A stretch of 64,000 nt of DNA. Origin: Betaproteobacteria bacterium (GTDB lineage Bacteria > Pseudomonadota > Gammaproteobacteria > Burkholderiales > SG8-41). The position numbers and the translations under genes are program-made. This document shows positions 8,041 to 16,563 of this stretch, one piece after another (within the stretch, counting starts at the first letter, position 1; each line of letters begins with the position of its first letter). Below the pieces are notes generated by a model. That model saw nothing but the letters and a program-made list of their open reading frames with translations. It was not told where the DNA came from and did not search any database. The stretch spans positions 1-64,000 of the forward strand of contig JAKFYK010000006.1 of NCBI GenBank assembly GCA_021730905.1, read 5' to 3'.

Positions 8041-9012
8041 ATGCGCGTCGTCACTGTCCTGATCATTGCATGCTTGATTGCGAATAGTGCCAGCGGCCAA
8101 CCAGCGTGGCGTCCCGAAAAGCCGGTCGAATTTATCGTGCCCACCGCGGCGGGCGGCAACAACGACAAGCTGACCCGGCTTGTACAAAAAGTATTGCAGG
8201 ATCGGAAACTGTTGACAGTACCGGCGGTCGTGTTCAATCGCCCCGGCGGCAACCAGACACTGGCGGTGCTCCACACGCTGCAGCATCCGGGGGATCCGCA
8301 CTACGTGTTGTTTTCAAACCCCGTGATTTTCACCAACGAACTGAGCGGTGTCGGCAGTTGGCGCTATACGGAACTGACGCCACTCGCATTGCTGGTAGTC
8401 GAAAGCACGGTGTTGAGCGTGCGCGCGTCCTCCGTGCTCAGACACATGGGCGATCTTGCCGAACGCCTGAAGGCGGACCCGGAGTCGATATCGTTTGCAA
8501 TGCCATCGCGCGGCGGCCAGCCGCATTTGACGGCCGCCGCCGCCGTGAAGGCAGCGGGCGTCGATCCGCGCAAAATGAAAGTCGTCGTGTTCAAGAGCAG
8601 TGGCGAGTCGATGACCGCGCTGCTGGGCGGGCACGTGGACGTGATGGTGTCTTCGGCGGGGTCGGTGATAGGGCAAATGCAGGGCGGGCAGGTGCGCGTG
8701 CTTGCCATTGCCGCGGCACAGCGCATGACGGGCAGTCTCGCCCAGGTACCGACGTTTCGCGAGCAGGGCATCAACAGTGCGGGTGTTGCCGCGTGGCGCG
8801 GGTTCTTCGGTCCGCGGGCGTTAACCCCGGCGCATGTTGCGTTTTGGGACGATGCATTCGCAAGGGTAGTGGACACCAGCGAGTGGAAAAAGCATCTCGA
8901 AGAGGGCGACCTTGCGCAGCAATACCTGCGCAGCCGCGAGTTTACTCGCTACCTTGAAGGCGAATATGCGACGACGCGCGCGGCGATGTCCGACCTCGGG
9001 TTGATAAAGTAG
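8041..9012 (+). CDS. Second Bug/TctC-like solute-binding protein, divergent
   Basis: A 323-residue secreted receptor. The signal peptide is VVTVLIIACLIANSASG before QPAWRPEKPVEFIVPTAAGG. The fold landmarks are present but divergent: FNRPGGNQTLAV replaces the usual VDNRxGAGG, while SSAGSVIGQMQGGQVRVLAIAA and VPTFREQGI are typical. GAGAGGA at 8028-8034 supports the ATG at 8041. It would bind a small anionic solute in the periplasm. It ends 14 bases from the convergent alpha/beta hydrolase. Divergence from the first Bug protein suggests a different ligand rather than a recent duplication. Confidence 0.9.
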   Translation: MRVVTVLIIACLIANSASGQPAWRPEKPVEFIVPTAAGGNNDKLTRLVQKVLQDRKLLTVPAVVFNRPGGNQTLAVLHTLQHPGDPHYVLFSNPVIFTNELSGVGSWRYTELTPLALLVVESTVLSVRASSVLRHMGDLAERLKADPESISFAMPSRGGQPHLTAAAAVKAAGVDPRKMKVVVFKSSGESMTALLGGHVDVMVSSAGSVIGQMQGGQVRVLAIAAAQRMTGSLAQVPTFREQGINSAGVAAWRGFFGPRALTPAHVAFWDDAFARVVDTSEWKKHLEEGDLAQQYLRSREFTRYLEGEYATTRAAMSDLGLIK

Positions 9013-9026
9013 ATAACGATAGTTTT

Positions 9027-9839
9027 CTACTCCACGCCCGCTTCGAGCATGAACTTCAACGTTTCACGGGCGCATTCGCCGGCATCACTGGCTGCCGCAT
9101 GATACGAATCGCCCGGCAGCACCAGCAGCCGCGAGTTCGGAATCATTTCCTGCCATGCGCGCATGGATTCCACTGAGCCCAGCCCACTGCCTTCCGTGGT
9201 GATCACCAGCGTTGGACATTGGATGCGCGGCAAGTCGGCGGTGATGTCGGCCTTGGGAATGTTTTTCACGAAGCAAAGCTGGGTGGACACCGGCGTGCGC
9301 GCCATCATCTGGATCCACCACTCGGCACCTTCGGCCGGGAAGTTTTTGCCAAGACGGCCAGTCATGGTGTGGCGCGCCCACGGCTCGATACCGTTCTCAG
9401 CAATGTCTTTCGTCAGTGACTCTACGCGTGCGGCGGTATCGTAGATCGGTGGCGGTGTGCCGATCACAGTGAGTGTACGCACGCGGTCCGGAAAACGGGC
9501 GGCAAAACGGCGCGCGATGAAGCCCCCAATTTTTGCGGCGACCAAATGGAATTTGTCGATACCGAGATGGTCCATGAGCTTGATGAAATCATCGATCGGC
9601 ACATCGATGGTCCACGGATAGTCGGCGGGCACCGCCGGCGTGGATTGCCCGTAGCCGCGCATGTCGGGTCTGATCACCCGGAAGTGCCGCGCCAGTACCG
9701 GCACCCACGCGTACCATGCTTTGCCGCATTCGAGATTGCCGTGCATCATCAGCACGGGTTCGGATTTTTTCCACGGATCGGTGAAATCGTCGACCTCGTA
9801 GTGCATATTAACGCCGGTGGAGAGCTGGGCTTTGGGCAT
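9027..9839 (-). CDS. Alpha/beta-hydrolase fold protein with lysine in place of the nucleophile
   Basis: About 270 residues with the alpha/beta-hydrolase layout: oxyanion-hole region LMMHGNLECGKAWYAW, then VIRPDMRGYGQS, then the elbow, and the C-terminal histidine in GDSYHAAASD. The elbow reads HLVAAKIGGFIA, so the canonical G-x-S-x-G is A-A-K-I-G and lysine replaces serine. The DNA (GCC GCA AAA ATT GGG) is unambiguous. It may therefore be a non-hydrolytic family member or use other chemistry. Start taken at the ATG at 9839, with GGAA about 6-10 bases upstream; an in-frame start at 9881 has no support. Convergent with the Bug gene. Confidence 0.85.
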   Translation of the reverse strand: MPKAQLSTGVNMHYEVDDFTDPWKKSEPVLMMHGNLECGKAWYAWVPVLARHFRVIRPDMRGYGQSTPAVPADYPWTIDVPIDDFIKLMDHLGIDKFHLVAAKIGGFIARRFAARFPDRVRTLTVIGTPPPIYDTAARVESLTKDIAENGIEPWARHTMTGRLGKNFPAEGAEWWIQMMARTPVSTQLCFVKNIPKADITADLPRIQCPTLVITTEGSGLGSVESMRAWQEMIPNSRLLVLPGDSYHAAASDAGECARETLKFMLEAGVE

Positions 9840-9913
9840 GGTGGATTCCGGTGTGCGGGCGCGTATGATATAACGCAACACATGTCAACGTAGCAGGGAA
9901 AGCGGAGAAATCG

Positions 9914-10654
9914 ATGGATACGGGACTCAAAGGCAAGACCGTTTTAATCACTGGCGCAAGCCGCAATATCGGCGCGCTGGCAGCAATTTCGTTTGCGCGC
10001 GAGGGCGCCAATCTGGCGATTTGCACCAGTTCAAAAACCGATCGATTAAATGATGTGGCAAAGGAAGCGCGCGCGCTGGGCGTGAAGGTGGTGGCCGAGC
10101 AGTGCGACGTGGCAGACGGCGCATCGGTCAGCCGCTTCGTGGACAAGGCAGCCGCGGAATTGGGTGCAGTGCATGTCGCAATCAACAATGCGGTGGATCG
10201 CGGCGCGGAGGGCGGATTTCTTGCAGTCAGCGACGAAGTTTGGGAGAGCAGCTTTCGCGTCAATCTCGGCGGGCCGCGCAATATCTGTCGCGCAGTGCTG
10301 CCGTTGATGATGAAACAAAAATGGGGCCGCATCATCAATTTTTCCGGTGTCGATCCTTTCCTCGGCGGTAGCGTGACCAAGGGTATGGCCAAGCTCGGCA
10401 TCATCGGCTTCACGCGCGGATTGGCGCGAGAATTCGCTGAGCATGAAATCACCGCCAACTGCATAGGCCCCGGCACCATCGAAGTCGAGCGCGATTCGTT
10501 CCAGAAGCCGAAAGGTTTGAAGCCTCAGCAGCCGATACGCCGCTTGGGCAAGCCTCGGGAAATCGTGTCGCTGATGATTTATCTGGCGAGCGAAGACGCG
10601 GGCTACATTACCGGCCAGGCGTACCTGGCGAATGGCGGGCTGTATTTCCACTGA
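9914..10654 (+). CDS. Divergent SDR-fold protein lacking the catalytic tyrosine
   Basis: A 246-residue short-chain-dehydrogenase fold. The cofactor motif TGASRNIGA is at residues 14-22. INNAVDRG replaces NNAG, and the active-site stretch is NFSGVDPFLGGSVTKGMAKL. Aligning the terminal lysine puts Lys, not Tyr, at the YxxxK tyrosine position. C-terminal YITGQAYLANGG is normal. It may bind NAD(P) but is unlikely to use the standard Ser-Tyr-Lys mechanism. The next gene starts 11 bases downstream, so the two probably form an operon. The ATG at 9914 lies 74 bases from the divergent hydrolase start. Confidence 0.86.
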   Translation: MDTGLKGKTVLITGASRNIGALAAISFAREGANLAICTSSKTDRLNDVAKEARALGVKVVAEQCDVADGASVSRFVDKAAAELGAVHVAINNAVDRGAEGGFLAVSDEVWESSFRVNLGGPRNICRAVLPLMMKQKWGRIINFSGVDPFLGGSVTKGMAKLGIIGFTRGLAREFAEHEITANCIGPGTIEVERDSFQKPKGLKPQQPIRRLGKPREIVSLMIYLASEDAGYITGQAYLANGGLYFH

Positions 10655-10665
10655 GCGAGGATTTC

Positions 10666-11703
10666 ATGGACAAGCCAGCCACGATCAAAACCACCATCGC
10701 CGGGAGTCTGCCCAAACCGTCGTGGCTGGCCAAACCGCAAGTGCTGTGGGCGCCGTGGCAGCTTGAAGGCGAACAACTCGCCGAAGGCAAACGCGACGCG
10801 GTGCGCGCGGCGCTCAAGATGCAGGAGAGCGCGGGTATCGACATCGTAGGCGACGGTGAACAGACGCGCACGCATTTCGTGCACGGTTTTCTGCAGGGCA
10901 TCGAGGGTGTCGATTTCAGCAAACTCAAACGCATCGGCATCCGCGCCGACCGTTACGAAGCGGATTGCCCTACGGTAACCGCGCCGGTGCTGCGCAGGAA
11001 ATCGGTGCATGGCGACGATGTGCGCTTTGCGCGTGCCAACACGGCCAACAAACTCAAGTTCACGCTGCCGGGGCCGATGACCATGGTCGATACGCTGGCG
11101 GACGACTATTACAAGGACCGCGCCAGGCTCGCGTTCGCGCTGGCCGATTTGCTCAATGCCGAGGCGAAAGAGCTTGCTGCCATCGGCGCAGATACGATTC
11201 AATTCGACGAGCCAGCGTTCAACGTCTATCTCGATGAGGTGCGCGACTGGGGCATCGCAGCGCTGGAGCGGGCGGCTGCCGGACTTGCTTGCACGACGGC
11301 GGTTCACATCTGCTATGGCTACGGCATCAAAGCCAACGATGACTGGAAAAAAACACTGGGCGGGCAGTGGCGACAATATGAATCGACGTTTCCGCTATTG
11401 TCGAAGAGTTCGATCAAGCAGGTGTCGCTTGAATGCGCGAACTCGCATGTTCCGATTGAGTTGATCAGCATGCTCAAGGGCAAGGACGTGCTGGTGGGCG
11501 CCATCGACGTGGCGTCGAGCGCGGTCGAAACGCCGCAGCAGGTGGCGGCGACGCTGCGCGAAGCATTGAAGTATGTGCCCATCGAACACCTGCACGGCTG
11601 CACCAACTGCGGCATGGCGCCGATGGCGCGTTCTGTTGCCGAGGCCAAGCTGCAGGCGCTGGCGGCGGGAGCGCGGTTATTGAGCCGGGAGTTGGCGGGG
11701 TAG
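10666..11703 (+). CDS. MetE C-terminal-domain-like methyltransferase (cobalamin-independent methionine synthase family)
   Basis: 345 residues corresponding to the C-terminal catalytic half of MetE. The IAGSLPKPSWLAKP start is typical of stand-alone MetE-like proteins. Zinc ligands can be seen as HICYGYG (His and Cys), SLECANSH (Glu) and HGCTNCGMAPM (Cys). IQFDEPAFN is another family block. Full MetE is about 750 residues; this is the short archaeal/proteobacterial type, whose methyl donor often differs from polyglutamyl-folate. It follows the divergent SDR by 11 bases in the same operon. A hairpin terminator lies downstream. Confidence 0.9.
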   Translation: MDKPATIKTTIAGSLPKPSWLAKPQVLWAPWQLEGEQLAEGKRDAVRAALKMQESAGIDIVGDGEQTRTHFVHGFLQGIEGVDFSKLKRIGIRADRYEADCPTVTAPVLRRKSVHGDDVRFARANTANKLKFTLPGPMTMVDTLADDYYKDRARLAFALADLLNAEAKELAAIGADTIQFDEPAFNVYLDEVRDWGIAALERAAAGLACTTAVHICYGYGIKANDDWKKTLGGQWRQYESTFPLLSKSSIKQVSLECANSHVPIELISMLKGKDVLVGAIDVASSAVETPQQVAATLREALKYVPIEHLHGCTNCGMAPMARSVAEAKLQALAAGARLLSRELAG

Positions 11704-11758
11704 TCTGCAGCCTAAATGCGTCATGCCTGCCGGATCAAGTTGCGATTGCTGCTGATGG

Positions 11759-11777
11759 ACGACGAATAGCTCGTCGT
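11759..11777. terminator. Bidirectional hairpin between convergent genes
   Basis: ACGACGA (11759-11765), loop ATAGC, TCGTCGT (11771-11777), followed by TTATTTGCTTTCTT on the plus strand. It lies between the MetE-like gene and the convergent dctM stop. The stem is only 7 bp and the T-rich tract is interrupted, so efficiency is uncertain. Confidence 0.5.
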
Positions 11778-13232
11778 TTATTTGCTTTCTTCCGGTTTTT
11801 CCTGCGCGGCTTTGTGCGGATCTTCTTCCAATCGGTTGCCGCTGTCGTCGATCTTTTCCGGCTGAACCGCCGCCGACACCCTGCGCAAATGTTCCGGAAA
11901 CTGGGTGGCGATCATCGGAAAAGTAATGATCAGTGCAATCGCGATGCACTGCAAAATCATGAACTCGAACATGCCCTTGTAAATGGTGGCCAGTGACCAG
12001 TCCTTGACCACCTGTCTAAGGTAATACGCCGACATTGCGACCGGCGGAGACAGGAACGCAGTTTGCAGCACTACCGCCACCACGGCGCCGAACCACACCA
12101 TCACCATGTCCGGCGCTATGCCGAGTGAGACGCCCAGCGCGGGTTTCAGGGCTTCCATCACTGGATAAAAAATCGGCAGGAACACCAGAATGATCGCCGG
12201 CCACTCGAATGGCCATCCGAGCAGGAAAATCAGCACGATCACGACGATCAGCATCACCACCGGTGGCAGCGGCAGCGACAGCATGGTTTCGCTGACCCAG
12301 CTTGCCGTGCCCAGCCGCGAGAACACGGCGCCGAAAACGTTCGAGGTGGCGGCGAGCAACAGCACCATGCTGGAAGTCGCAGTGGTGCTCAACACGGCCC
12401 GCTTGAGGCCGGCCCAGGTCAGCTTGCGGTAGGCCAGCGCCAGTAGCAGTGCGCCAAACGCGCCGATGGCGGCAGCTTCCGTCGGGGTCGCCACGCCGGC
12501 CAGTATCGAACCCAATGCGGCGGCGATCAGACACACCAGCGGCACTACGCCGATGATGACCTCTTTGATCATGTTGCCGAGGCTGTGTACGCGTTCGTCA
12601 ACAGGCACCGGCGGACCGAGCTTGGGATTCAGAAACGCGCGGCCCATCAGGTAGGCGAGATACATCCCGGCCAGCAGAAAACCGGGGCCGAACGCTGCGG
12701 CATAGAGGTCCGCCACCGATACGCCAAGCACCGGCCCCATCACGATCAGCATCACCGACGGGGGAATCAATATGCCCAGCGTGCCGCCGGCGGTGATCGC
12801 CCCGGCAGCAAGCCGCGCGTCGTAGCCTGATTTGATCATGATGGGCGCGGCCATGATGCCGAGTACCGTGACTGCCGCGCCGACGATGCCGGTGGCCATG
12901 GCAAAGATGGTGGCGGTGAGTATCACCACCGCGAACAGCGAGCCGCGAATCGGTGCCAGCAGCAGGCGCAGCGCGATAAACAGTCGCTCCATCAGTCCGG
13001 CTTGTTCGGTGATGTAGCCCATGAAAATGAACAGCGGCACCGCCGCCAGCAGTTCTTCTTTCATCATGCCGATGGTCTGGAAGTAGGCGAGGTCGAATAC
13101 CACCTTGCCCAGGCCGATATAACCGAAGGCCAGCGCGAGAAACAGCAGCGTAAATGAAATCGGGAAGCCAATAAAAATCGCGCCGATCATGACGATCAGC
13201 ATGATCAGACCGAGCAGGATGTCACCGGTCAT
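11778..13232 (-). CDS. dctM: TRAP transporter large permease subunit, DctM family
   Basis: A 484-residue, very hydrophobic protein of the DctM/TRAP large-subunit family, with many membrane helices. Typical blocks are IFIGFPISFTLLFLALAFGY at the N-terminus, LFIFMGYITEQAGL, and GTLGILIPPSVMLIVMGPVLGVSVADLYAAAF. It carries the sodium-coupled transport pathway for an organic anion delivered by the DctP receptor. The roughly 40-residue charged C-terminal tail rich in Glu and Lys is longer than usual. It is the last gene of the order dctP-dctQ-dctM on the minus strand, 109 bases after dctQ. Confidence 0.95.
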   Translation of the reverse strand: MTGDILLGLIMLIVMIGAIFIGFPISFTLLFLALAFGYIGLGKVVFDLAYFQTIGMMKEELLAAVPLFIFMGYITEQAGLMERLFIALRLLLAPIRGSLFAVVILTATIFAMATGIVGAAVTVLGIMAAPIMIKSGYDARLAAGAITAGGTLGILIPPSVMLIVMGPVLGVSVADLYAAAFGPGFLLAGMYLAYLMGRAFLNPKLGPPVPVDERVHSLGNMIKEVIIGVVPLVCLIAAALGSILAGVATPTEAAAIGAFGALLLALAYRKLTWAGLKRAVLSTTATSSMVLLLAATSNVFGAVFSRLGTASWVSETMLSLPLPPVVMLIVVIVLIFLLGWPFEWPAIILVFLPIFYPVMEALKPALGVSLGIAPDMVMVWFGAVVAVVLQTAFLSPPVAMSAYYLRQVVKDWSLATIYKGMFEFMILQCIAIALIITFPMIATQFPEHLRRVSAAVQPEKIDDSGNRLEEDPHKAAQEKPEESK

Positions 13233-13341
13233 GGACTAGACCGCCGCCTCTGTGCTCTTCGTGGTCATAATGTCATCATCGCGTCGGCGGCCCGGAAGTC
13301 TTCGCCGGTCGCATCCCATGAATGGGTCCCTGCTCTGCGGC

Positions 13342-13914
13342 TCATACTTCCATCTTCTCCTTATGCTCCAGTTCGATGCCGGTGCGCGCCGCGAAAACGC
13401 TTTTCATGGTTTCGGAGATGCCCTGCACCATCAGCAGCAGGCAGGTAAGCGGCACCACCATCTTGAACGGCCACAGCAACGGGCGCCACGGCGTCTGTTC
13501 CGAGGTCTCGCCGATCTCGAAGGCATACCAGCCTTCGGCGCCACTGACGACAAGCAATACCGCGAGCGATGGAAAGAAAAATACGATATACGCAATCGAA
13601 TCGATCATGCCGCGCGTGCGGATCGACCATTTCTCGTAGAAAAAATCAGTGCGTATGTGCGCGCCCTTGTGCAGCGCGTAAGCGGCGCCGAGCATGAAGA
13701 TCGTGCCGTACAGCATGTAGGTCATGTCAAACGACCATGCTGTTGGCGAACCGAAGAGGTAGCGCGCGGCGACTTCGTACACCACCACCAGCACTAGCGC
13801 CACGTTGAGCCACGCGATCAGCATGCCGGTGCTGTCGGTGAAACGATCAATGGCGTTGATAACGCGTACGTAGTTTGACGACAGCGCCGGTTGGGGATGG
13901 GCTTGTGGAGGCAA
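13342..13914 (-). CDS. dctQ: TRAP transporter small permease subunit, DctQ family
   Basis: 190 residues with four hydrophobic helices, e.g. LIAWLNVALVLVVVYEVAARY and YMLYGTIFMLGAAYALHKGAH, the latter being the conserved DctQ block. It pairs with DctM in the inner membrane. The frame starts at a TTG (13914), because no ATG precedes the first conserved helix in a good context. The shared CAAATACTTA motif ends 10 bases upstream of this start. The large soluble loop containing GETSEQTPWRPLLWPFK is typical of the longer (mannitol/chloroaromatic-type) DctQ proteins. Confidence 0.9.
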   Translation of the reverse strand: MPPQAHPQPALSSNYVRVINAIDRFTDSTGMLIAWLNVALVLVVVYEVAARYLFGSPTAWSFDMTYMLYGTIFMLGAAYALHKGAHIRTDFFYEKWSIRTRGMIDSIAYIVFFFPSLAVLLVVSGAEGWYAFEIGETSEQTPWRPLLWPFKMVVPLTCLLLMVQGISETMKSVFAARTGIELEHKEKMEV

Positions 13915-13923
13915 TGTGGTATG

Positions 13924-13942
13924 TAAGTATTTGTTTTTATTA
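13924..13942 (-). promoter_or_regulatory. CAAATACTTA upstream motif, copy 3
   Basis: On the minus strand this reads TAATAAAAACAAATACTTA. It lies 10 bases upstream of the dctQ TTG start and downstream of dctP. Because it is inside the dctPQM unit it would act as an internal promoter or control element if functional. Confidence 0.42.
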
Positions 13943-13987
13943 TACTTTTAAGCAGGAACGCTATTGCGTCCCTGCGCCCCCTGAGCG

Positions 13988-15151
13988 TTATTTCTTGGCC
14001 GCGGCGGGTTTGCCTTCGGGGTAATAGTGATTCGCAGTGAAAGAATACGGCGGGAACATGAAGCGCTTCGCCGGCACGACTTTCGTCGCGTACGCTTTCT
14101 GCGAATCAAGCACTTTCTTGAAGAACGGGTTCTTCGCGGATTCTTCTTTCGCGATGTCATCCCATGCTTTGAGGAACGCCACCAGCACATCCGGCGGGGT
14201 GCGCAGGATCTGCGTGCCGTGTTTGGTGCGCATCTCTTCGATGGCTTCGGCGTTCTGTTTTTGCCACTTCGCCCACCAGCGCAGGAACGTTTCCGAGGTT
14301 GCCGAGCGGATCGCCTCTTGCTGTTGCGCCGACAGGCTCTTCCACACGTCGACGTTGATGATCAGCTCGCCAATAGAAGCACTCTCGTGCATGCCGGGCG
14401 TGTAATGGTACTTCCACACCTGCGGCAGGCCAAGGCGCAGATCCTCGATGCCGCCCACCCACTCGGCGCAGTCGATCACGCCGCGCTGGGCGGAAGGAAT
14501 AATCTCGCCGCCGGGCATATTCACCGTTTGCATCCCCATCTTCTGGAACACTTCGGCGACGATACCGGTCTGGCGGCACTTCATGCCCTTGAAATCGGCG
14601 AGGTTCTTGATCGGCCGCTTGAACCAGCCGAATGCCTGCGGGCTCGCGGGCAGGATAGGAAACGCGATAACGTTGAGTTTCAGTTCTTTCTGGTAGAACT
14701 CCCACCACAGGTCAAGGCCGCCACCCTCATAGAGCCAGCCGATGAAGTCTATTTGGTCCATGCCGACCACCCCAGCGGGGGTGTTCGAGAACAGTGTCGC
14801 CGCCTTGTTCTTGCCGACCCAGTAGTACGAAATGCCGTGGCCGCCGTCGATCACTTTTTTATGCGTGGCGTCGAGAATCTCGAACGGCGGCACCACCTGG
14901 CCTGCCGCCAGCGCGTCGATCTTGAGCTGGCCCGCGGTGAGCTTGTCCACGCGCTCGGCGAAGAATCTGAAGTTGTCCTGCAAGGTCAGGCTTGCCGGCC
15001 AGGTAGATTGCATTTTCAGCACCTTGCCGCCCGGAGCCGGGACGGTGGCGGCCGGCTTGGGCGCCGGCTGCTGCGCATGGACCTGCGACAAAAATGTCAT
15101 GGCTGCCGGTAGCAGCGCCAGTACAAAAATTTTCTGTAACGTGGTATGCAT
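13988..15151 (-). CDS. dctP: TRAP transporter substrate-binding protein, DctP family
   Basis: 387 residues from the ATG at 15151, which has a good GGAG/AGGAGG site just upstream (15154-15162); 22 residues of upstream open frame are spurious. The signal peptide spans FVLALLPAAMTFLSQVHA before QQPAPKP. KMQSTWPASLTLQDNFRFFA and ISYYWVGKNKAATLFSNTPA match the DctP receptors of the mannitol/chloroaromatic-type TRAP systems, which bind organic anions through a conserved arginine. A proline/alanine-rich linker follows the signal peptide. It opens the dctPQM unit; the MFS gene is transcribed divergently. Confidence 0.94.
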   Translation of the reverse strand: MHTTLQKIFVLALLPAAMTFLSQVHAQQPAPKPAATVPAPGGKVLKMQSTWPASLTLQDNFRFFAERVDKLTAGQLKIDALAAGQVVPPFEILDATHKKVIDGGHGISYYWVGKNKAATLFSNTPAGVVGMDQIDFIGWLYEGGGLDLWWEFYQKELKLNVIAFPILPASPQAFGWFKRPIKNLADFKGMKCRQTGIVAEVFQKMGMQTVNMPGGEIIPSAQRGVIDCAEWVGGIEDLRLGLPQVWKYHYTPGMHESASIGELIINVDVWKSLSAQQQEAIRSATSETFLRWWAKWQKQNAEAIEEMRTKHGTQILRTPPDVLVAFLKAWDDIAKEESAKNPFFKKVLDSQKAYATKVVPAKRFMFPPYSFTANHYYPEGKPAAAKK

Positions 15152-15290
15152 CGGGAGCCTCCTGTCGTGGGAATAGGAATCCGCAACGATGGTAGAGGCT
15201 GGTCTACACGCTGTCAATGAACGACCCTGGAATGACGCAAATGAGACGATGGTGTTGCGTTACACTCGGCGGCCACACAGGGAGTTTGCA

Positions 15291-16562
15291 TTGCGCGAAA
15301 TAAACCCCGGCGTCGCTCCGACGGGAGCGCGTCTGTTGGCAGCGGTGTTCCTGCCGTTCGCGGCGGGCTACTACTGCTCGTTCCTGTTTCGCAATGTCAA
15401 TTCCGTGGTGTTCCCGGAGCTGACGCAGGCGTTCAGCCTGTCGCCGGGCATGCTGGGACTGCTGACCAGCGCGTATTTCGTCACCTTTGCCGGCGCGCAA
15501 CTGCCGCTGGGGATGCTGATGGATCGTTATGGTCCGCGCCGTGTCAATGCGGCCATGCTGCTGGTGGCTGCCATCGGTGCGTGGGTGTTTTCACAAGCGT
15601 CGGGATTGCCAGGCTTGCTGTTCGGCCGCGCGCTGATTGGCATGGGCGTGGCGGTGTGCCTGATGTCGTCGATGACAGCCTTCATTATCTGGTTTCCGCG
15701 TGAACGTACGGCAACACTGTTCGGCTGGATGCTGCTGGTCGGTTCATGCGGCGCATTGTCGGCGACCAAGCCGGTTGAACTGCTGCTGCGCGTGATGGAC
15801 TGGCGCTCGGTGTTCCTGCTGCTTTCAATGCTGGCGGTGTGCGCCAGTGCTGTGATATTTGCACTCGTGCCGGAGAAGCTCGCGCCCAAAACCGGCACAG
15901 CAACCGGTACGACGATGGGCGAACAATTTGCGGTCATCGGCAGTATTTTTCGCAGTCGGGGTTTCTGGTCGATCAGTTTCGCGGCGACTTTTGTGCAGGG
16001 CATAGCGATTGGCTTGCTCGGTCTGTGGGCAGGCCCATGGATGCGCGATGTAGCAGGGCTGGATCGCGCCGGCATGGCTGACTACCTGCTGATCGTGGCG
16101 GCCGCATTCGGTGTGGGCGGCGTGCTGTGCGGCATGCTGTCTGATCGGCTCGCGCGTCGCGGCATATCGCCTGTGCTGACGTATTTCGCAGGCTGCGTCG
16201 CGTGCACGGCGGCCATGCTGCCCATCGCAATGGGTTACAACAGCGGGGCGATCGTGTTCTGGGCGTTGTTTCTCGGATTCTCCGCGTTTGGATCGCTGGC
16301 ATATCCGTTGCTGGCGACACGCTTTCCAGCTGAAATGACCGGGCGCGTGGTGACCGCGTTGAATCTGGTCATGTTCTCGCTCGCGTTCGTGGTGCAGTTC
16401 GGCGTGGGCGCGATCATCAACCTGTGGCCGGTGGTTGAGGGACGTTACGCAGCCGAGGGTTACCGCGCGTCGTTTGCGCTGTGCTGGGTGTTGCAGGTGA
16501 TTTCCGTGGCGTGGCTGTGGTACGCCGAGCGCGGGGCGATGCGGCGAAATATTCAGAACTGA
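15291..16562 (+). CDS. Major facilitator superfamily transporter
   Basis: About 423 residues and roughly 12 predicted membrane helices. The helix 2-3 loop GMLMDRYGPRRVN is the MFS signature, and GVLCGMLSDRLARRG is its second-half repeat. It is close to the nitrate/sugar-phosphate-like or aromatic-acid MFS permeases by general layout, with no clear substrate. TTG at 15291 is preferred because GGGAG lies 6 bases upstream and the first helix begins about 15 residues later; ATGs at 15249 and 15189 are in frame but poorly supported. Divergent from dctP and ends one base from the convergent cupin gene. Confidence 0.88.
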   Translation: MREINPGVAPTGARLLAAVFLPFAAGYYCSFLFRNVNSVVFPELTQAFSLSPGMLGLLTSAYFVTFAGAQLPLGMLMDRYGPRRVNAAMLLVAAIGAWVFSQASGLPGLLFGRALIGMGVAVCLMSSMTAFIIWFPRERTATLFGWMLLVGSCGALSATKPVELLLRVMDWRSVFLLLSMLAVCASAVIFALVPEKLAPKTGTATGTTMGEQFAVIGSIFRSRGFWSISFAATFVQGIAIGLLGLWAGPWMRDVAGLDRAGMADYLLIVAAAFGVGGVLCGMLSDRLARRGISPVLTYFAGCVACTAAMLPIAMGYNSGAIVFWALFLGFSAFGSLAYPLLATRFPAEMTGRVVTALNLVMFSLAFVVQFGVGAIINLWPVVEGRYAAEGYRASFALCWVLQVISVAWLWYAERGAMRRNIQN

Positions 16563-16563
16563 G

